Shown here one piece after another: positions 33,584 through 42,108 of a DNA stretch of 64,000 nt. Source of the stretch: Pseudomonas resinovorans NBRC 106553 (GTDB lineage Bacteria > Pseudomonadota > Gammaproteobacteria > Pseudomonadales > Pseudomonadaceae); contig NC_021499.1 in assembly GCF_000412695.1 (NCBI RefSeq), positions 2,666,001-2,730,000 of the forward strand, written 5' to 3'. How positions within the stretch are numbered: position 1 is the first letter of the stretch; the number at the start of each line of letters is the position of its first letter. The notes under the pieces are model-generated. The model saw nothing but the letters and a program-made list of their open reading frames with translations. It made no database searches and was not told where the DNA came from. The position numbers and the translations under genes were made by a program.

Positions 33584-34638
33584 GGCCGGACTCCTGTCTC
33601 GGGCTGGGGCGCACCTTCGCGGGTGCGGCGGTTGTAGGACACGGCATAGGCGGCCGAGCGCGCCGCGAGGATCGGGTCGCCCGAGGCCTGGATTCCGTCC
33701 GGCAGCACCAGCGGGTCGTAATTGATGTCGCGGCAGGCGCCGTTGGCCTGGGCTTCGGCGCTTTCCACCACCAGGGTGCCGGCGTTCACCTGGCGGCGTT
33801 CGGCCGGCCACTGGCGGGTGGCGTCGTCGGTGGGGTCGCCGGGTTCGGCCAGGGTCAGCACCAGGCGCCAGCGCAGCGGCCCCTGGGCCAGGCGCTGCTG
33901 CAGGTCATGGCTGAGGAAGTCCGGGTCCGTGCCGGCATCTCCCAGGGGCTCGAAGGGCGCCTCCGGCAGCACCGACCAGCGCACGTACCGGGCGTTGCCG
34001 GCGGCGTCCACCAGGCGGAAGGCGTTGATGCCGTTGTAGGCGATATTGGCGAAGCTGTTGCTGGGCTTGGCGCCCTGGGCCCACTGGCGGAAGGCCGCGC
34101 TTTCCGGGTGGGCGGCGAAGAAGGCCTGCATCTTCGCTGGGTCCGGCTTGCCGGTTGCCGGGTCGGGTCGGCCGGCCAGCACCTGCTCGTAGAAGGCCTC
34201 CGGGGTGGCTACCGGCAGCACCGGCGGTGTGTTCATGGCGGTGCGCCATTGCTCGCCGCCCGGCAGCTGGAAGAGCAGCGCCATGCTGCGCACGGGTACG
34301 CCGGCATCCGGCGCGTGGGGGTTGCTGCCGCCGATGGCCAGGCGGCCTATGACCGGTACTGTGCCGGGGGCGAACACACTGGCGCGGGACAGCCCGGCAG
34401 CCTCGCCGCTGCTTTCGAAGTGCCCGGCAATGCAGATGCCCTTTGCGTGATTCTTGCGGTAGCCGGGGAACTTGCCGGCGTTGGCTTCGAAGGTGTCGAT
34501 GATTCGTTGCGGGGTCAGGCGTTCGCCGCCGATCCAGCCGGCGGCATAGGCGAAGCCTGCGGCCAGGCCGCCGACGGCCAGGCCGATCAGTGCCAGTCGC
34601 GCCGCCAGGTCGATCTCCTTGGGTGGTGCCTTGCTCAT
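33580..34638 (-). CDS. Membrane-anchored catalase-family peroxidase
   Basis: 352 aa from MSKAPPKEID (GGGAG 6 nt upstream). An N-terminal anchor (LALIGLAVGGLAAGFAYAAGW) puts the haem domain in the periplasm. Catalase-like core: GKFPGYRKNHAKGICIAGHFESSG, with the distal His in this region, and SRASVFAPGTVPVIGRLAIGGSNPHAPD. About 350 aa is short for catalases but usual for the peroxidase branch (SrpA-like). Co-translated with cytochrome b561 as probable electron donor. Divergent from an ECF sigma/anti-sigma operon that probably controls it. Confidence 0.9.
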   Translation of the reverse strand: MSKAPPKEIDLAARLALIGLAVGGLAAGFAYAAGWIGGERLTPQRIIDTFEANAGKFPGYRKNHAKGICIAGHFESSGEAAGLSRASVFAPGTVPVIGRLAIGGSNPHAPDAGVPVRSMALLFQLPGGEQWRTAMNTPPVLPVATPEAFYEQVLAGRPDPATGKPDPAKMQAFFAAHPESAAFRQWAQGAKPSNSFANIAYNGINAFRLVDAAGNARYVRWSVLPEAPFEPLGDAGTDPDFLSHDLQQRLAQGPLRWRLVLTLAEPGDPTDDATRQWPAERRQVNAGTLVVESAEAQANGACRDINYDPLVLPDGIQASGDPILAARSAAYAVSYNRRTREGAPQPETGVRP

Positions 34639-34678
34639 GCGATACTCCCGGGCCACATGCCCTTGTCCATGAGCCGGT

Positions 34679-34706
34679 GAGACGCAGGCCCCGGGGATTT
34701 ATTCCC
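34679..34706 (-). promoter_or_regulatory. Predicted ECF promoter of the catalase-cytochrome b561 operon
   Basis: Reading leftward: GGGAATAA (34706-34699), 14 nt, CGTCTC (34684-34679). It has exactly the same elements and spacing as the divergent promoter at 34711-34738, as expected for targets of one ECF sigma factor. Confidence 0.65.
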
Positions 34707-34710
34707 GGCC

Positions 34711-34738
34711 GGGAATAAAATCCCGGCTCGCGCGTCTG
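34711..34738 (+). promoter_or_regulatory. Predicted ECF promoter of the sigma/anti-sigma operon
   Basis: GGGAATAA (34711-34718), 14 nt, CGTCTG (34733-34738), 40 nt before the sigma start codon. With its mirror it forms the perfect palindrome ttattcccgg/ccgggaataa at 34699-34718. Supports autoregulation. Confidence 0.65.
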
Positions 34739-34777
34739 CCTGTCGCACCTACGGCAAGAGCAGCACACGACCTGGCT

Positions 34778-35284
34778 ATGAACATGATCGATGACGCGGA
34801 ACTACGGGAGTTGTTACAGCGGCTGCGGCGCTTCGCCCTGTGGCTGACGCGTAACGCCAGCAGCGCCGACGACCTCGTCCAGGGGACCCTGGAGCGGGCG
34901 CTTTCGCGCTGGAGCAGCAAGGGCGAGGGCAACCTGCGGGCCTGGCTGTTTTCCATCCTCTACCGGCAGTTCCTCGACGGCCAGCGCAAGGCCCGGCGCC
35001 ATGCGCGGTTGCTGGAATTCTTCGGCGGGCGCACGGAGGAAGCGCCGTCCACCGAGGACCTGGTGGTCAACCAGGCCACCCTGGAAGCCTTCTCCCGCCT
35101 GCCCGCCGAACAGCGCGCGCTGCTGTTGCTGGTGAGCGTGGAGGGGCTCAGCTACAAGGAGGCCGCACAGGCCCTCGACATACCCATCGGCACCGTGATG
35201 TCCCGGCTCTCCCGCGCGCGCAAGGCGCTGCGCGAACTGGCCGAGGGCGAAGTATCCAACCCCCAGCTGCGGGTACTCAAATGA
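34778..35284 (+). CDS. ECF RNA polymerase sigma factor
   Basis: 168 aa. Region 2: FALWLTRNASSADDLVQGTLERALSRWSS...NLRAWLFSILYRQFLDGQRK. Region 4: LPAEQRALLLLVSVEGLSYKEAAQALDIPIGTVMSRLSRARKALRE. First gene of a two-gene operon with its anti-sigma factor (4-nt overlap). The divergent neighbours encode a peroxidase and cytochrome b561, a combination that recurs in proteobacteria, so an oxidative-stress role is likely. Promoter elements GGGAATAA-N14-CGTCT lie on both sides of the shared region. Confidence 0.93.
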   Translation: MNMIDDAELRELLQRLRRFALWLTRNASSADDLVQGTLERALSRWSSKGEGNLRAWLFSILYRQFLDGQRKARRHARLLEFFGGRTEEAPSTEDLVVNQATLEAFSRLPAEQRALLLLVSVEGLSYKEAAQALDIPIGTVMSRLSRARKALRELAEGEVSNPQLRVLK

Positions 35285-36024
35285 ACACATTCCATCCCAG
35301 CGAAGATGACCTGCACGCCTACCTCGATGGCCAGCTCGACCCCGAGCAACGCCAGATGGTGGAGGCCTATCTGGCCGCCAACCCCGAGGTGGCGGCCCAG
35401 GTGGAGGCCTGGCGGCGGGACGCCCAGTCGCTTCGCGCGGCCTTGGCCAACCCGGCCCTGGCGCCCAATCCACGGCTAGACCCACTGGCCATCCGTGCCG
35501 GACTGCGCGCCCGCAAGCAACGCCGCCTGGCCCTGGCCGCTTCCTTCGTGCTGGCGCTCGGCGCTGGCGGCCTGGGCGGCTGGCAGGCGCGGGACATGAG
35601 CCTGCTGGCGGCCAACCCACCCATGCAGGACGCCCTGCAGGCCCATCGCCTGTTCGCCGCGAGCCCCGTGGTGGACATCCAGGCGCGCCAGCCCGGCGAA
35701 CTCCAGGCCTGGCTGGACCAGCGCTTCAGCCACGCCGCGCGCATCCCCGACCTCACGCCCTACGGCTTCAGCCCGGTGGGCGGCCGCTGGCTGGTGACCG
35801 AGCAGGGCGCGGCGGCGCTGATGCTGTTCGAAGACGGCCAGGGACAGCGGGTGAGCCTCTACCTGCGCGCGCCCGGCTCCCTCTACCCGACCATGCCCAA
35901 GGGCCAGCGCCGCGACGGCGAACTGGAAGCGCGCTACTGGTCACGGGACGGCTACAACTACGCCCTGGTCAGCCGCGAAGGAGACCCGCGCGGCGAGGTG
36001 CTGGGCAAGGCGTTGGCGTTCTAG
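35281..36024 (+). CDS. Membrane anti-sigma factor
   Basis: 247 aa. The N-terminal anti-sigma domain (HPSEDDLHAYLDGQLDPEQRQMVEAYLAANPEVAAQVEAW) lacks the full zinc HxxxCxxC motif. One membrane helix at about 80-102 (LALAASFVLALGAGGLGGW) is followed by a periplasmic domain ending VSREGDPRGEVLGKALAF. The start overlaps the sigma stop (ATGA). It should hold the sigma factor at the membrane and release it on an envelope signal. Family members often sit beside catalase/cytochrome b561 genes. Confidence 0.9.
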   Translation: MNTFHPSEDDLHAYLDGQLDPEQRQMVEAYLAANPEVAAQVEAWRRDAQSLRAALANPALAPNPRLDPLAIRAGLRARKQRRLALAASFVLALGAGGLGGWQARDMSLLAANPPMQDALQAHRLFAASPVVDIQARQPGELQAWLDQRFSHAARIPDLTPYGFSPVGGRWLVTEQGAAALMLFEDGQGQRVSLYLRAPGSLYPTMPKGQRRDGELEARYWSRDGYNYALVSREGDPRGEVLGKALAF

Positions 36025-36026
36025 GC

Positions 36027-36137
36027 GTAGGAGCGATTTCAATCGCGATCAACCTCGCGACGTCGATCCATGCCGTAGGGTGCGCCGCACCCTACCTGCT
36101 GGAGGACCGCCGTAGGAGCGAGCTCTGCTCGCGAACG
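36027..36137. repeat. Cluster of three short palindromes (REP types)
   Basis: gtaggagcgatttcaatcgcg (36027-36047), gtagggtgcg/cgcaccctac (36075-36095) and gtaggagcgagctctgctcgcg (36112-36133). Three different REP subtypes in about 110 bp. Confidence 0.7.
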
Positions 36138-36156
36138 ACCCTCATCCCCAGCAACG

Positions 36157-36182
36157 AAAAAGCCCGCTCGACGCGGGCTTTT
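36157..36182. terminator. Bidirectional terminator between convergent genes
   Basis: aaaagcccgc (36157-36166) with gcgggctttt (36173-36182), between the anti-sigma gene and the leftward 82-aa gene. Confidence 0.88.
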
Positions 36183-36200
36183 GACAGAACACCAGTCCGG

Positions 36201-36449
36201 TTACTTCTCCTCGGTCTCCACCACCGACGACAAATCCTTGAAGTCCACCGTGAACTGAATGTTGTTATTGACGACCGGATCACCGTTCGGGCGGTCGCGG
36301 AAATGGAAGGTCCAGACATCCTGCTTGCCGGTCTTGAGGAAGTCCTCGAATTTGACCCGGATGTTCACGGGGCCGGGACTGGATACCTGGCGATGAATGA
36401 ACTGGATTTCTTTCCCTGACTTGTACTGCACAACGAATCTGGTTGGCAT
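36201..36449 (-). CDS. Hypothetical protein, 82 aa
   Basis: Start MPTRFVVQYKSGKEIQF at 36449, 4 nt after GAGGGA. No signal peptide or membrane segment. Predicted beta-rich (RVKFEDFLKTGKQDVWTFHFRDRP, NNIQFTVDFKDLSS), with an acidic end. Its 3' end faces a bidirectional terminator, which supports a real transcription unit. No family recognised. Confidence 0.65.
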   Translation of the reverse strand: MPTRFVVQYKSGKEIQFIHRQVSSPGPVNIRVKFEDFLKTGKQDVWTFHFRDRPNGDPVVNNNIQFTVDFKDLSSVVETEEK

Positions 36450-36752
36450 GCTTCCCTCGGGTGAATGCTCATGGCTGTCGGGAGTCAATCCTAGACAGCG
36501 GGCAGGCGTGATTTCAATCCGCCATCTCTGTAGAGGCGAATTCATTTGCTAAACGCTAGACCCAATCGGCAATCCCCAGCACGACCGATCCAAACGCCAA
36601 AATCATCCCGTAGGGTGCGCCGAGCGCACCGGGGCACTGTCGTAGGAGCGAGCTCTGCTCGCGATCTGCCTCGCTGCCCCAAATAACGGCCCCTCTTCCA
36701 ACACGGAAGAGGGACCAAGCCTCACTTCACCCCAGCGGCAACACCTCCATCT
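36450..36752. other. 303-bp gap with REP fragments and a terminator
   Basis: Contains REP fragments at 36530-36549, 36610-36630 and 36642-36665, and a leftward terminator at 36691-36713. I see no gene here. Confidence 0.5.
36691..36713 (-). terminator. Terminator downstream of the leftward GNAT gene
   Basis: ccctcttcc (36691-36699) pairs with ggaagaggg (36705-36713); reading leftward it is followed by gccgttattt. Confidence 0.75.
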
Positions 36753-37238
36753 TCACCAACAGTCAAAAGTCCCCACCAGACTTTTTCGCATGGGTATACA
36801 GGCCAATTGGAGCCCGGAAGGTGATTGATAAGTTGACTCCACATCGCCAGTGAAGCCGCACCGTTGGTAAAAGTCGACCGCGTTCAGCGTTGCTTCAAGG
36901 TGCACGTCGGTCAATCCGGCAGCACGAGCCAAGTCCTCAAGATGCGCGATCATGTTCTTTCCTACGCCCCGTTTCATAAATTCGGGAAGGACGAAGAGTG
37001 CACCTATCTCTCCCTTCTCGAGATCAATCATGCCTGTGGCGATGGGTCGGCCCTTAATGCATGCCAGATAAAAGTGGCTCTCCACCAGATCTCTGTACCA
37101 ATTGGAAAGGGGTACGGCAGTCCAGGCTCGAACTTGTTCGGCGGAATACGCAGTGCCGCACTGATGCCGTATCGCTTGCAGACGAATATCGTAGGCAGCT
37201 TGGGCATCGCACCGCCAGGCTCGTCGGATCTCCAGCAT
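36753..37238 (-). CDS. GNAT N-acetyltransferase
   Basis: 161 aa from MLEIRRAWRCDAQAAYDIRL; GGAGA lies 6 nt upstream of 37238. Acetyl-CoA motif: IGALFVLPEFMKRGVGKNMIAHLEDLAR, followed by LEATLNAVDFYQRCGF, characteristic of the family. The local base composition is less GC-rich than its neighbours (AAAGTGGCTC, ACGAATATCGTAGG), which hints at more recent acquisition. Substrate unknown. Confidence 0.85.
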   Translation of the reverse strand: MLEIRRAWRCDAQAAYDIRLQAIRHQCGTAYSAEQVRAWTAVPLSNWYRDLVESHFYLACIKGRPIATGMIDLEKGEIGALFVLPEFMKRGVGKNMIAHLEDLARAAGLTDVHLEATLNAVDFYQRCGFTGDVESTYQSPSGLQLACIPMRKSLVGTFDCW

Positions 37239-37278
37239 ATTGATTCTCCATTCGTTGGCCATAGCGGACGGAGAATTG

Positions 37279-37309
37279 AAAAGCCCCGTCCATTTCTGGC
37301 GGGGCTTTT
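37279..37309. terminator. Intrinsic terminator
   Basis: aaaagccccg (37279-37288) with cggggctttt (37300-37309), loop 11 nt. It terminates leftward transcription from the tautomerase gene before the acetyltransferase gene and is symmetrical enough to act both ways. Confidence 0.8.
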
Positions 37310-37483
37310 GGGTTATACGCTGACTCCTGAATGCGCACGACCTCATGGCCCGCCAGAGGCGGTCATGAAAAGGCACATCATGTTCAGGCGGCAGAAGCGA
37401 TTCATGGGGGGAATAGTCTCTGTGGTGCCAAGGCTTGTCAATTTGGGCGGAAACGCCGGAGAGTGAAGTCTGCGCGCCCTACC

Positions 37484-37876
37484 TCACTCCCTCGGCACGT
37501 ACTGCATCTCCCCATTGCCGAATGACCAGTCCTCGCGGTTCACCTCCACCAGATTGATCCAGATGTCCTCCTTGCGCCGTCCGGTTTTCGCGTGGATGCC
37601 ATCGGCGATGGCCTGGTAGAGGGCTCGCTTGACCTCGGTGCTCCTGCCGGTGCTCCAGGTGATCTGGATGAACACGATCTGCTCGGAGTAGGTGATGCCC
37701 AGGTATCCCGCCGCCGGGTAGACCAGTTCATCCCGGGCGTGGCGGCTGATGACCTGGAACTTGTCGTGCTCGGGCACATTGGCCGTGCTGCGCAGGGCCT
37801 CATAGACGACGTCGCCGATCACGGCAGCGGTTTCGGCGGAGGTATCGGCGGCAAGATCGATTCTGACCAAGGGCAT
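37484..37876 (-). CDS. Tautomerase family protein (4-oxalocrotonate tautomerase-like, long form)
   Basis: 130 aa starting MPLVRIDLAAD, so the catalytic Pro becomes residue 1 after Met removal. GAGCGCTCC precedes the ATG. The length is about double the 62-aa 4-OT unit and matches the tautomerase_2 group (KRALYQAIADGIHAKTGRRKEDIWINLVEVNREDWSFGNGEMQYV). Likely keto-enol isomerase or related hydrolase of a catabolic intermediate. It lies downstream of a LysR gene on the same strand. Confidence 0.85.
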   Translation of the reverse strand: MPLVRIDLAADTSAETAAVIGDVVYEALRSTANVPEHDKFQVISRHARDELVYPAAGYLGITYSEQIVFIQITWSTGRSTEVKRALYQAIADGIHAKTGRRKEDIWINLVEVNREDWSFGNGEMQYVPRE

Positions 37877-38030
37877 GGAGCGCTCCTGCTGGGAGGGTTG
37901 GGCGGTTCGATGCGGTGTTCGTCTGCGGATGGTTTCAACCGGGCACCAGTGCCCAGCACCAGCAATCAATAAAGCACGTAAGCCAACGGGCTGCCGCTGA
38001 TGCCGGTGAATGGGGGTAACGTCTGGAGGG

Positions 38031-38927
38031 TCAGGTCAGGCTGCTGCTGGAAATCAGGCCTTCGGTCAGCAGCGACACCAACGGCTGCACCAGATGCTGG
38101 GTGCGGGTTTCATCACCGATGACCACCACTTCGGTGGTCGGCAGCGCGGGCAGCTTTTCCGAGGGCTCGATGATCCGCATGTCTTCCTGCAGGAAGGACG
38201 TACCCAGCGCGGTGATGCCCAGCCCAGCCGCCACGGCGGCTTGTACGCCAATCAGGCTGCTCGCCAGGCAGGCCGACGTCCACTCGCGCCGTACCGAGGC
38301 CAGGGCTTCGACCATGACGGCGCGGTAGGCGCAGGGCGGTCGCATCATCACCAGGCGCACCGGGCGCGACGCTTCGATCTGGTAATCCCTGGCGGCCATC
38401 CATACCAGCGGTTCGCGCCAGATCATTCTGCCGCGCTGGGCTGTGGCGCTGGTTCTGCGCTTGGCGATCACCACATCCAGCAGCCCTGCCTCGTAGTCGA
38501 CCAACAGGTCGCTGCCAAGGCCAGTGGTGAGCTCCAGCTGAATGTCCGGGTAAAGCCTGGTGAAGCGTGACAGCAGCTTGGGCAACTGGGTGGGCACGAG
38601 GTTTTCGGAGAACCCGAGGCGCAGCACCTTCACCTGCACCGGCTCGCTGAACTCCCGGAGGAAATCGTCGAAGTGCAGGATCATTTTGCGCGCGCCCACC
38701 AACAGGCGCTCGCCGTCCGGCGTCAGCGCCAAGGCCCGGCTGGTGCGCTCGAACACCCGTAGGCCAAGGGCCGCTTCCAGGCGGATGATCTTCTGGCTTA
38801 CCGCTGATTGCGATCGAGAGATCACCTCGGCCGCCGCGGTGAAACTCCCCGTTTCCGCGACCGCCACGAAGGCCCGCAGCAAATCGATTTCCACACCACC
38901 GGCTTGCATGATTGATTCGTTATTCAA
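38031..38927 (-). CDS. LysR-family transcriptional regulator
   Basis: 298 aa. HTH: EIDLLRAFVAVAETGSFTAAAEVISRSQSAVSQKIIRLEAALGLRVFERTSRALALT. The effector domain starts VLRLGFSENLVPTQLPKLLSRFTRLYPDIQLEL. A second in-frame Met (MQAGGVEID) is a possible start. Its neighbours are a tautomerase gene downstream and a divergent L,D-transpeptidase gene; neither is an obvious regulatory target. Confidence 0.88.
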   Translation of the reverse strand: MNNESIMQAGGVEIDLLRAFVAVAETGSFTAAAEVISRSQSAVSQKIIRLEAALGLRVFERTSRALALTPDGERLLVGARKMILHFDDFLREFSEPVQVKVLRLGFSENLVPTQLPKLLSRFTRLYPDIQLELTTGLGSDLLVDYEAGLLDVVIAKRRTSATAQRGRMIWREPLVWMAARDYQIEASRPVRLVMMRPPCAYRAVMVEALASVRREWTSACLASSLIGVQAAVAAGLGITALGTSFLQEDMRIIEPSEKLPALPTTEVVVIGDETRTQHLVQPLVSLLTEGLISSSSLT

Positions 38928-39139
38928 CTAGATGGAATTAAGGTTATGCGTTTGTCTGCTGGATAACAAACACCGAACATCGCGCCCCGTGGTTTCGAAT
39001 CAGCCTGCCCGCATCGTCTTCGCCGCCGAAAACAGTGGCCGGCAGCGAGCCACCGCCAATACACCATGCTTATTGAGGGGCACGCTTGATGATCAACGCG
39101 GTACGGGCATTTCCGTTCAGTGAAGGAGGCGGTTCGAAG

Positions 39140-39856
39140 ATGCGTCGGGTGCGGCTGGCATCCGCACTGGTAGCGAGCCTGTTGTCTGGGCCGGGGTTGG
39201 CCGCCCGCTTCGAACTTCCGTCCGATGGCAGTTCAGTGGTGGGTGCCAGGCAGGTCGTCATCGCGCGTTATGAAGACACCTTTGCCGATCTGGCGGAGCG
39301 CTTCGATCTCGGCTATCAGGAAATGCTCGACGCCAATCCCGGCGTGGATGCCTGGTTGCCGAAGGTCGGTACGCCGATTCAGATCCCCACCCAGTTCTCC
39401 CTGCCGCAGGGGCCACGTGAAGGGGTGGTGATCGACCTGGCTGCACTCCGTCTCTACTACTTCCCGAGCGGAACCCGGCTTGTTTACACCTACCCGCTAG
39501 GCATTGGCCGCGAAGGGTGGGCCTCACCGGTGGGCACGACCCGCATCACGGAGAAGGTCGCCAACCCCTCCTGGTTCCCTACGCCGTCGATTCGCGCCGA
39601 GCACGCGGCGGAGGGTGATCCGTTGCCAAGCCGCGTGCGGCCTGGGCCGGACAATCCACTCGGCCCCTACAAGATACGGTTGGGAATACCTGCGTACCTG
39701 ATTCACGGTTCAAACAAGAAGTTCGGCATCGGCACCCGTACCAGCCATGGTTGTTTCCGCATGTACAACCAGGATGTCGCAGAGTTTTTCGCGAACGTGA
39801 AGGTTGGCACAAAAGTGCGAATCATCGAGGGAGTCAGGGTCGCGAAAGCTGAGTAG
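39140..39856 (+). CDS. L,D-transpeptidase (YkuD domain)
   Basis: 238 aa. AAGGAGG about 10 nt before the ATG at 39140 and the signal peptide MRRVRLASALVASLLSGPGLAA decide the start over in-frame upstream codons. A LysM-like segment (YEDTFADLAERFDLGYQEMLDANPGVDAWLPKVGTPIQIP) is followed by the YkuD domain with active site SHGCFRMYN (H203, G204, C205, R207). Periplasmic; forms 3-3 peptidoglycan links or attaches lipoprotein to the wall. ErfK/YbiS-like length is somewhat longer, so this is a short member. Confidence 0.93.
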   Translation: MRRVRLASALVASLLSGPGLAARFELPSDGSSVVGARQVVIARYEDTFADLAERFDLGYQEMLDANPGVDAWLPKVGTPIQIPTQFSLPQGPREGVVIDLAALRLYYFPSGTRLVYTYPLGIGREGWASPVGTTRITEKVANPSWFPTPSIRAEHAAEGDPLPSRVRPGPDNPLGPYKIRLGIPAYLIHGSNKKFGIGTRTSHGCFRMYNQDVAEFFANVKVGTKVRIIEGVRVAKAE

Positions 39857-39975
39857 GGTAGGGGCGGCAGCACGCACCCGGCGACGCTTCGCTGGCAATC
39901 CGATAGCCTCGTCATCAGCCGCCGTTGGTGAACGAAACCCGTGCGGTGCCAACCCACGAACTGAAGGATCAGCGA

Positions 39976-40401
39976 ATGAGTACCCGTATCGAGATTGCGA
40001 CGAACCCGGGCGAGGAAGAGCGCGCGGCCATCCTCAGGCCCTTGCGGGCTCATAACCTGGCCAAGGCGGGAGATCCGAAGCCGGAGGCGGTCGCCCTCGT
40101 CGTCCGCGATGAGCAGAGCGACGAGATCATTGGCGGACTCTCCGGCGAGATTTTTTATCGTTGGCTGTTCATCGAACTGCTGGCCATCCCTGAGCAAGCG
40201 AAGGGGCAGGGTATCGGAGCCCGGTTGATGAAGATGGCTGAAGACCTGGCGCGCGAGAAAGGCTGCGTCGGCATCTGGCTGGATACCTTCGATTTCCAGG
40301 CGCCGGGCTTCTACCAGAAGCTTGGCTATACCGAGTTCGGTCATCTCGATGATTTTCCGCCCGGGCACAAGCGCTTCTATTTCCAGAAGCGCTTGGGCTG
40401 A
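39976..40401 (+). CDS. GNAT N-acetyltransferase
   Basis: 141 aa from MSTRIEIATNPGEEER. Acetyl-CoA motif: ELLAIPEQAKGQGIGARLMKMAEDLAREKGCVGIWLDTFDFQAPGFYQKLGYTEFG. The C-terminal GHKRFYFQKRL phrase is usual for this small group. Cytoplasmic; substrate unknown. Stands alone between the L,D-transpeptidase gene and a REP region. Confidence 0.88.
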   Translation: MSTRIEIATNPGEEERAAILRPLRAHNLAKAGDPKPEAVALVVRDEQSDEIIGGLSGEIFYRWLFIELLAIPEQAKGQGIGARLMKMAEDLAREKGCVGIWLDTFDFQAPGFYQKLGYTEFGHLDDFPPGHKRFYFQKRLG

Positions 40402-40416
40402 CGCGCACCACCGCTC

Positions 40417-40449
40417 GTTGGGTTTCGCTTCGCTCTACCCAACCTACGA
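40417..40449. repeat. REP-type element, second family (half)
   Basis: ttgggtttcgcttcgctctacccaacctacgaaag. Relative of 27338 and 58225; its potential IS110 target reads cccaacctacgaa, one mismatch from the guide in the bridge RNA. Confidence 0.6.
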
Positions 40450-40514
40450 AAGCGAGGGGCGTGTGCGGGCGGAGGAGGCCCGTCATCAATGCACGTCGTG
40501 GATTCTCCGAACCC

Positions 40515-40560
40515 GTAGGAACGAGCTCTGCTCGCGAAGGGGAGCTCGACTCCTGCGGGA
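40515..40560. repeat. REP element (GAGCTCTGCTCGCG type)
   Basis: gtaggaacgagctctgctcgcg followed by gagctcgactcctgcgggat, a degenerate doublet downstream of lpd. Confidence 0.6.
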
Positions 40561-40568
40561 TGGGAGGG

Positions 40569-41969
40569 TCAGGCCTGCATGGCGGCGTCGTGCACATCCA
40601 TGGCCGCCTGGCGCAGGGCCTCGGAGCGGGTCGGGTGGGGGTGGCAGGTGAGGGCGATGTCTTCGGCGGAGGCGGAGAACTCCATGGCTACGCAGTATTC
40701 GCCGATCATCTCGCTGACGCTCGGGCCCACCATGTGCACGCCGAGGATTTCGTCGGTGCGCTCGTCCGCCAGGACCTTCACGAAGCCTTCGGTCTCGTGG
40801 TTGATCTTGGCCCGGCTGTTGGCGGTGAAGGGGAACTTGCCCACCTTGTAGGGGCGTCCTTCGGCCTTCAGCTGTTCCTCGCTCTTGCCCACAGTGGCCA
40901 CTTCCGGACGGGTGTAGATGACGCTGGGGATGAGGTTGTAGTTCACCTCGGCGGCCTGGCCGGCGATGCGTTCGATGCAGACGATGCCTTCGTCCTCGGC
41001 CTTGTGCGCCAGCATCGCGCCGGAGGTGACGTCGCCGATCACCCAGATCCCGGCCGCGCTGGCCTGGTGGCGGTCGTTGGCGAGCATGCCGCGGCTGTCG
41101 GTGGCCAGGCCCACGGTTTCCAGGCCCAGGCCTGCGGTGTAGGGGCGGCGGCCGATGGCTACCAGCACGTAATCGGCCTTCACGGTCTCGGCCAGGCCGC
41201 CGGCGGCAGGTTCGATGGAGAGCTCGACGCCGGTCTTGCTGGTCTTGGCGCCGGTGACCTTGGAGCTGAGCTTGAAGCTCATGCCTTGTTTGGTCAGGGA
41301 GCGCTGCAGGGTCTTGCCGGCTTCGTCGTCGAGGCCGGGGCAGATGCGGCCGAGGTATTCCACCACCGTCACCTGGGCACCCAGGCGACGCCAGACCGAG
41401 CCCAGTTCCAGGCCGATCACCCCGGCACCGATTACTACCAGGTGCTTGGGCACTTCCGGCAGGGAGAGAGCGCCGGTGGAGTCGAGGATGCGTTTGTTGT
41501 CGATGGTCACGCCGGGCAACGGGGTGGGTTCGGAGCCTGTGGCGATGACGATATTGCGCGCTTCCAGGGTCTGCTCGGAGCCGTCGGCGGCGGTCACCAC
41601 CACCTTGCCGGCGCCGGCGATGCGGCCCCAGCCCTTGACCCATTCCACCTTGTTCTTGCGGAACAGGAACTCGATGCCCTTGGTCAGGGCGGCGACGCTG
41701 TCGGCCTTCTGTTTCATCATCTGCGCCAGGTCGAGCTTGGGCTCCACCTGGATGCCCAGGGTGGCGAATTCCTTGCCCGCCGCCGCTTCATACAGCTCGG
41801 AGGCGTGGAGCAGGGCCTTGGAGGGCATGCAGCCGACGTTCAGGCAGGTACCGCCCAGGGTTTCCCGGCCCTCGATGCAGGCCACCTTCATGCCCTGCTG
41901 GCCGGCCTTGATGGCCGCGTTGTAGCCGCCCGGGCCTCCGCCTATCACCACCACGTCGTATGCGCTCAT
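40569..41969 (-). CDS. lpd: Dihydrolipoyl dehydrogenase (Lpd3-like)
   Basis: 466 aa from MSAYDVVVIGGGPGGYNAA. FAD-binding GGGPGG; redox disulfide in GGTCLNVGCMPSKALL (C45/C50 region); NAD domain VVIGAGVIGLELGSVWRRLG; catalytic C-terminal His-Glu dyad in LTCHPHPTRSEALRQAAM. Reoxidises dihydrolipoamide with NAD+. It stands alone, without E1/E2 genes, like the lpd3 gene of P. aeruginosa, so its complex is uncertain. Confidence 0.93.
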   Translation of the reverse strand: MSAYDVVVIGGGPGGYNAAIKAGQQGMKVACIEGRETLGGTCLNVGCMPSKALLHASELYEAAAGKEFATLGIQVEPKLDLAQMMKQKADSVAALTKGIEFLFRKNKVEWVKGWGRIAGAGKVVVTAADGSEQTLEARNIVIATGSEPTPLPGVTIDNKRILDSTGALSLPEVPKHLVVIGAGVIGLELGSVWRRLGAQVTVVEYLGRICPGLDDEAGKTLQRSLTKQGMSFKLSSKVTGAKTSKTGVELSIEPAAGGLAETVKADYVLVAIGRRPYTAGLGLETVGLATDSRGMLANDRHQASAAGIWVIGDVTSGAMLAHKAEDEGIVCIERIAGQAAEVNYNLIPSVIYTRPEVATVGKSEEQLKAEGRPYKVGKFPFTANSRAKINHETEGFVKVLADERTDEILGVHMVGPSVSEMIGEYCVAMEFSASAEDIALTCHPHPTRSEALRQAAMDVHDAAMQA

Positions 41970-42108
41970 GGGTTGTTCCTCGGTTGAGATTCGCAAGTTG
42001 AAAGCAGAAGCCTAGTGGACAACGCCGAGCCTTCCAGCCTGGCAATATCCTGCGTGTATTATGGTCGTAATATTATTCTTGCCATGCGTTCCGTCAAGGT
42101 CCGCCGGC

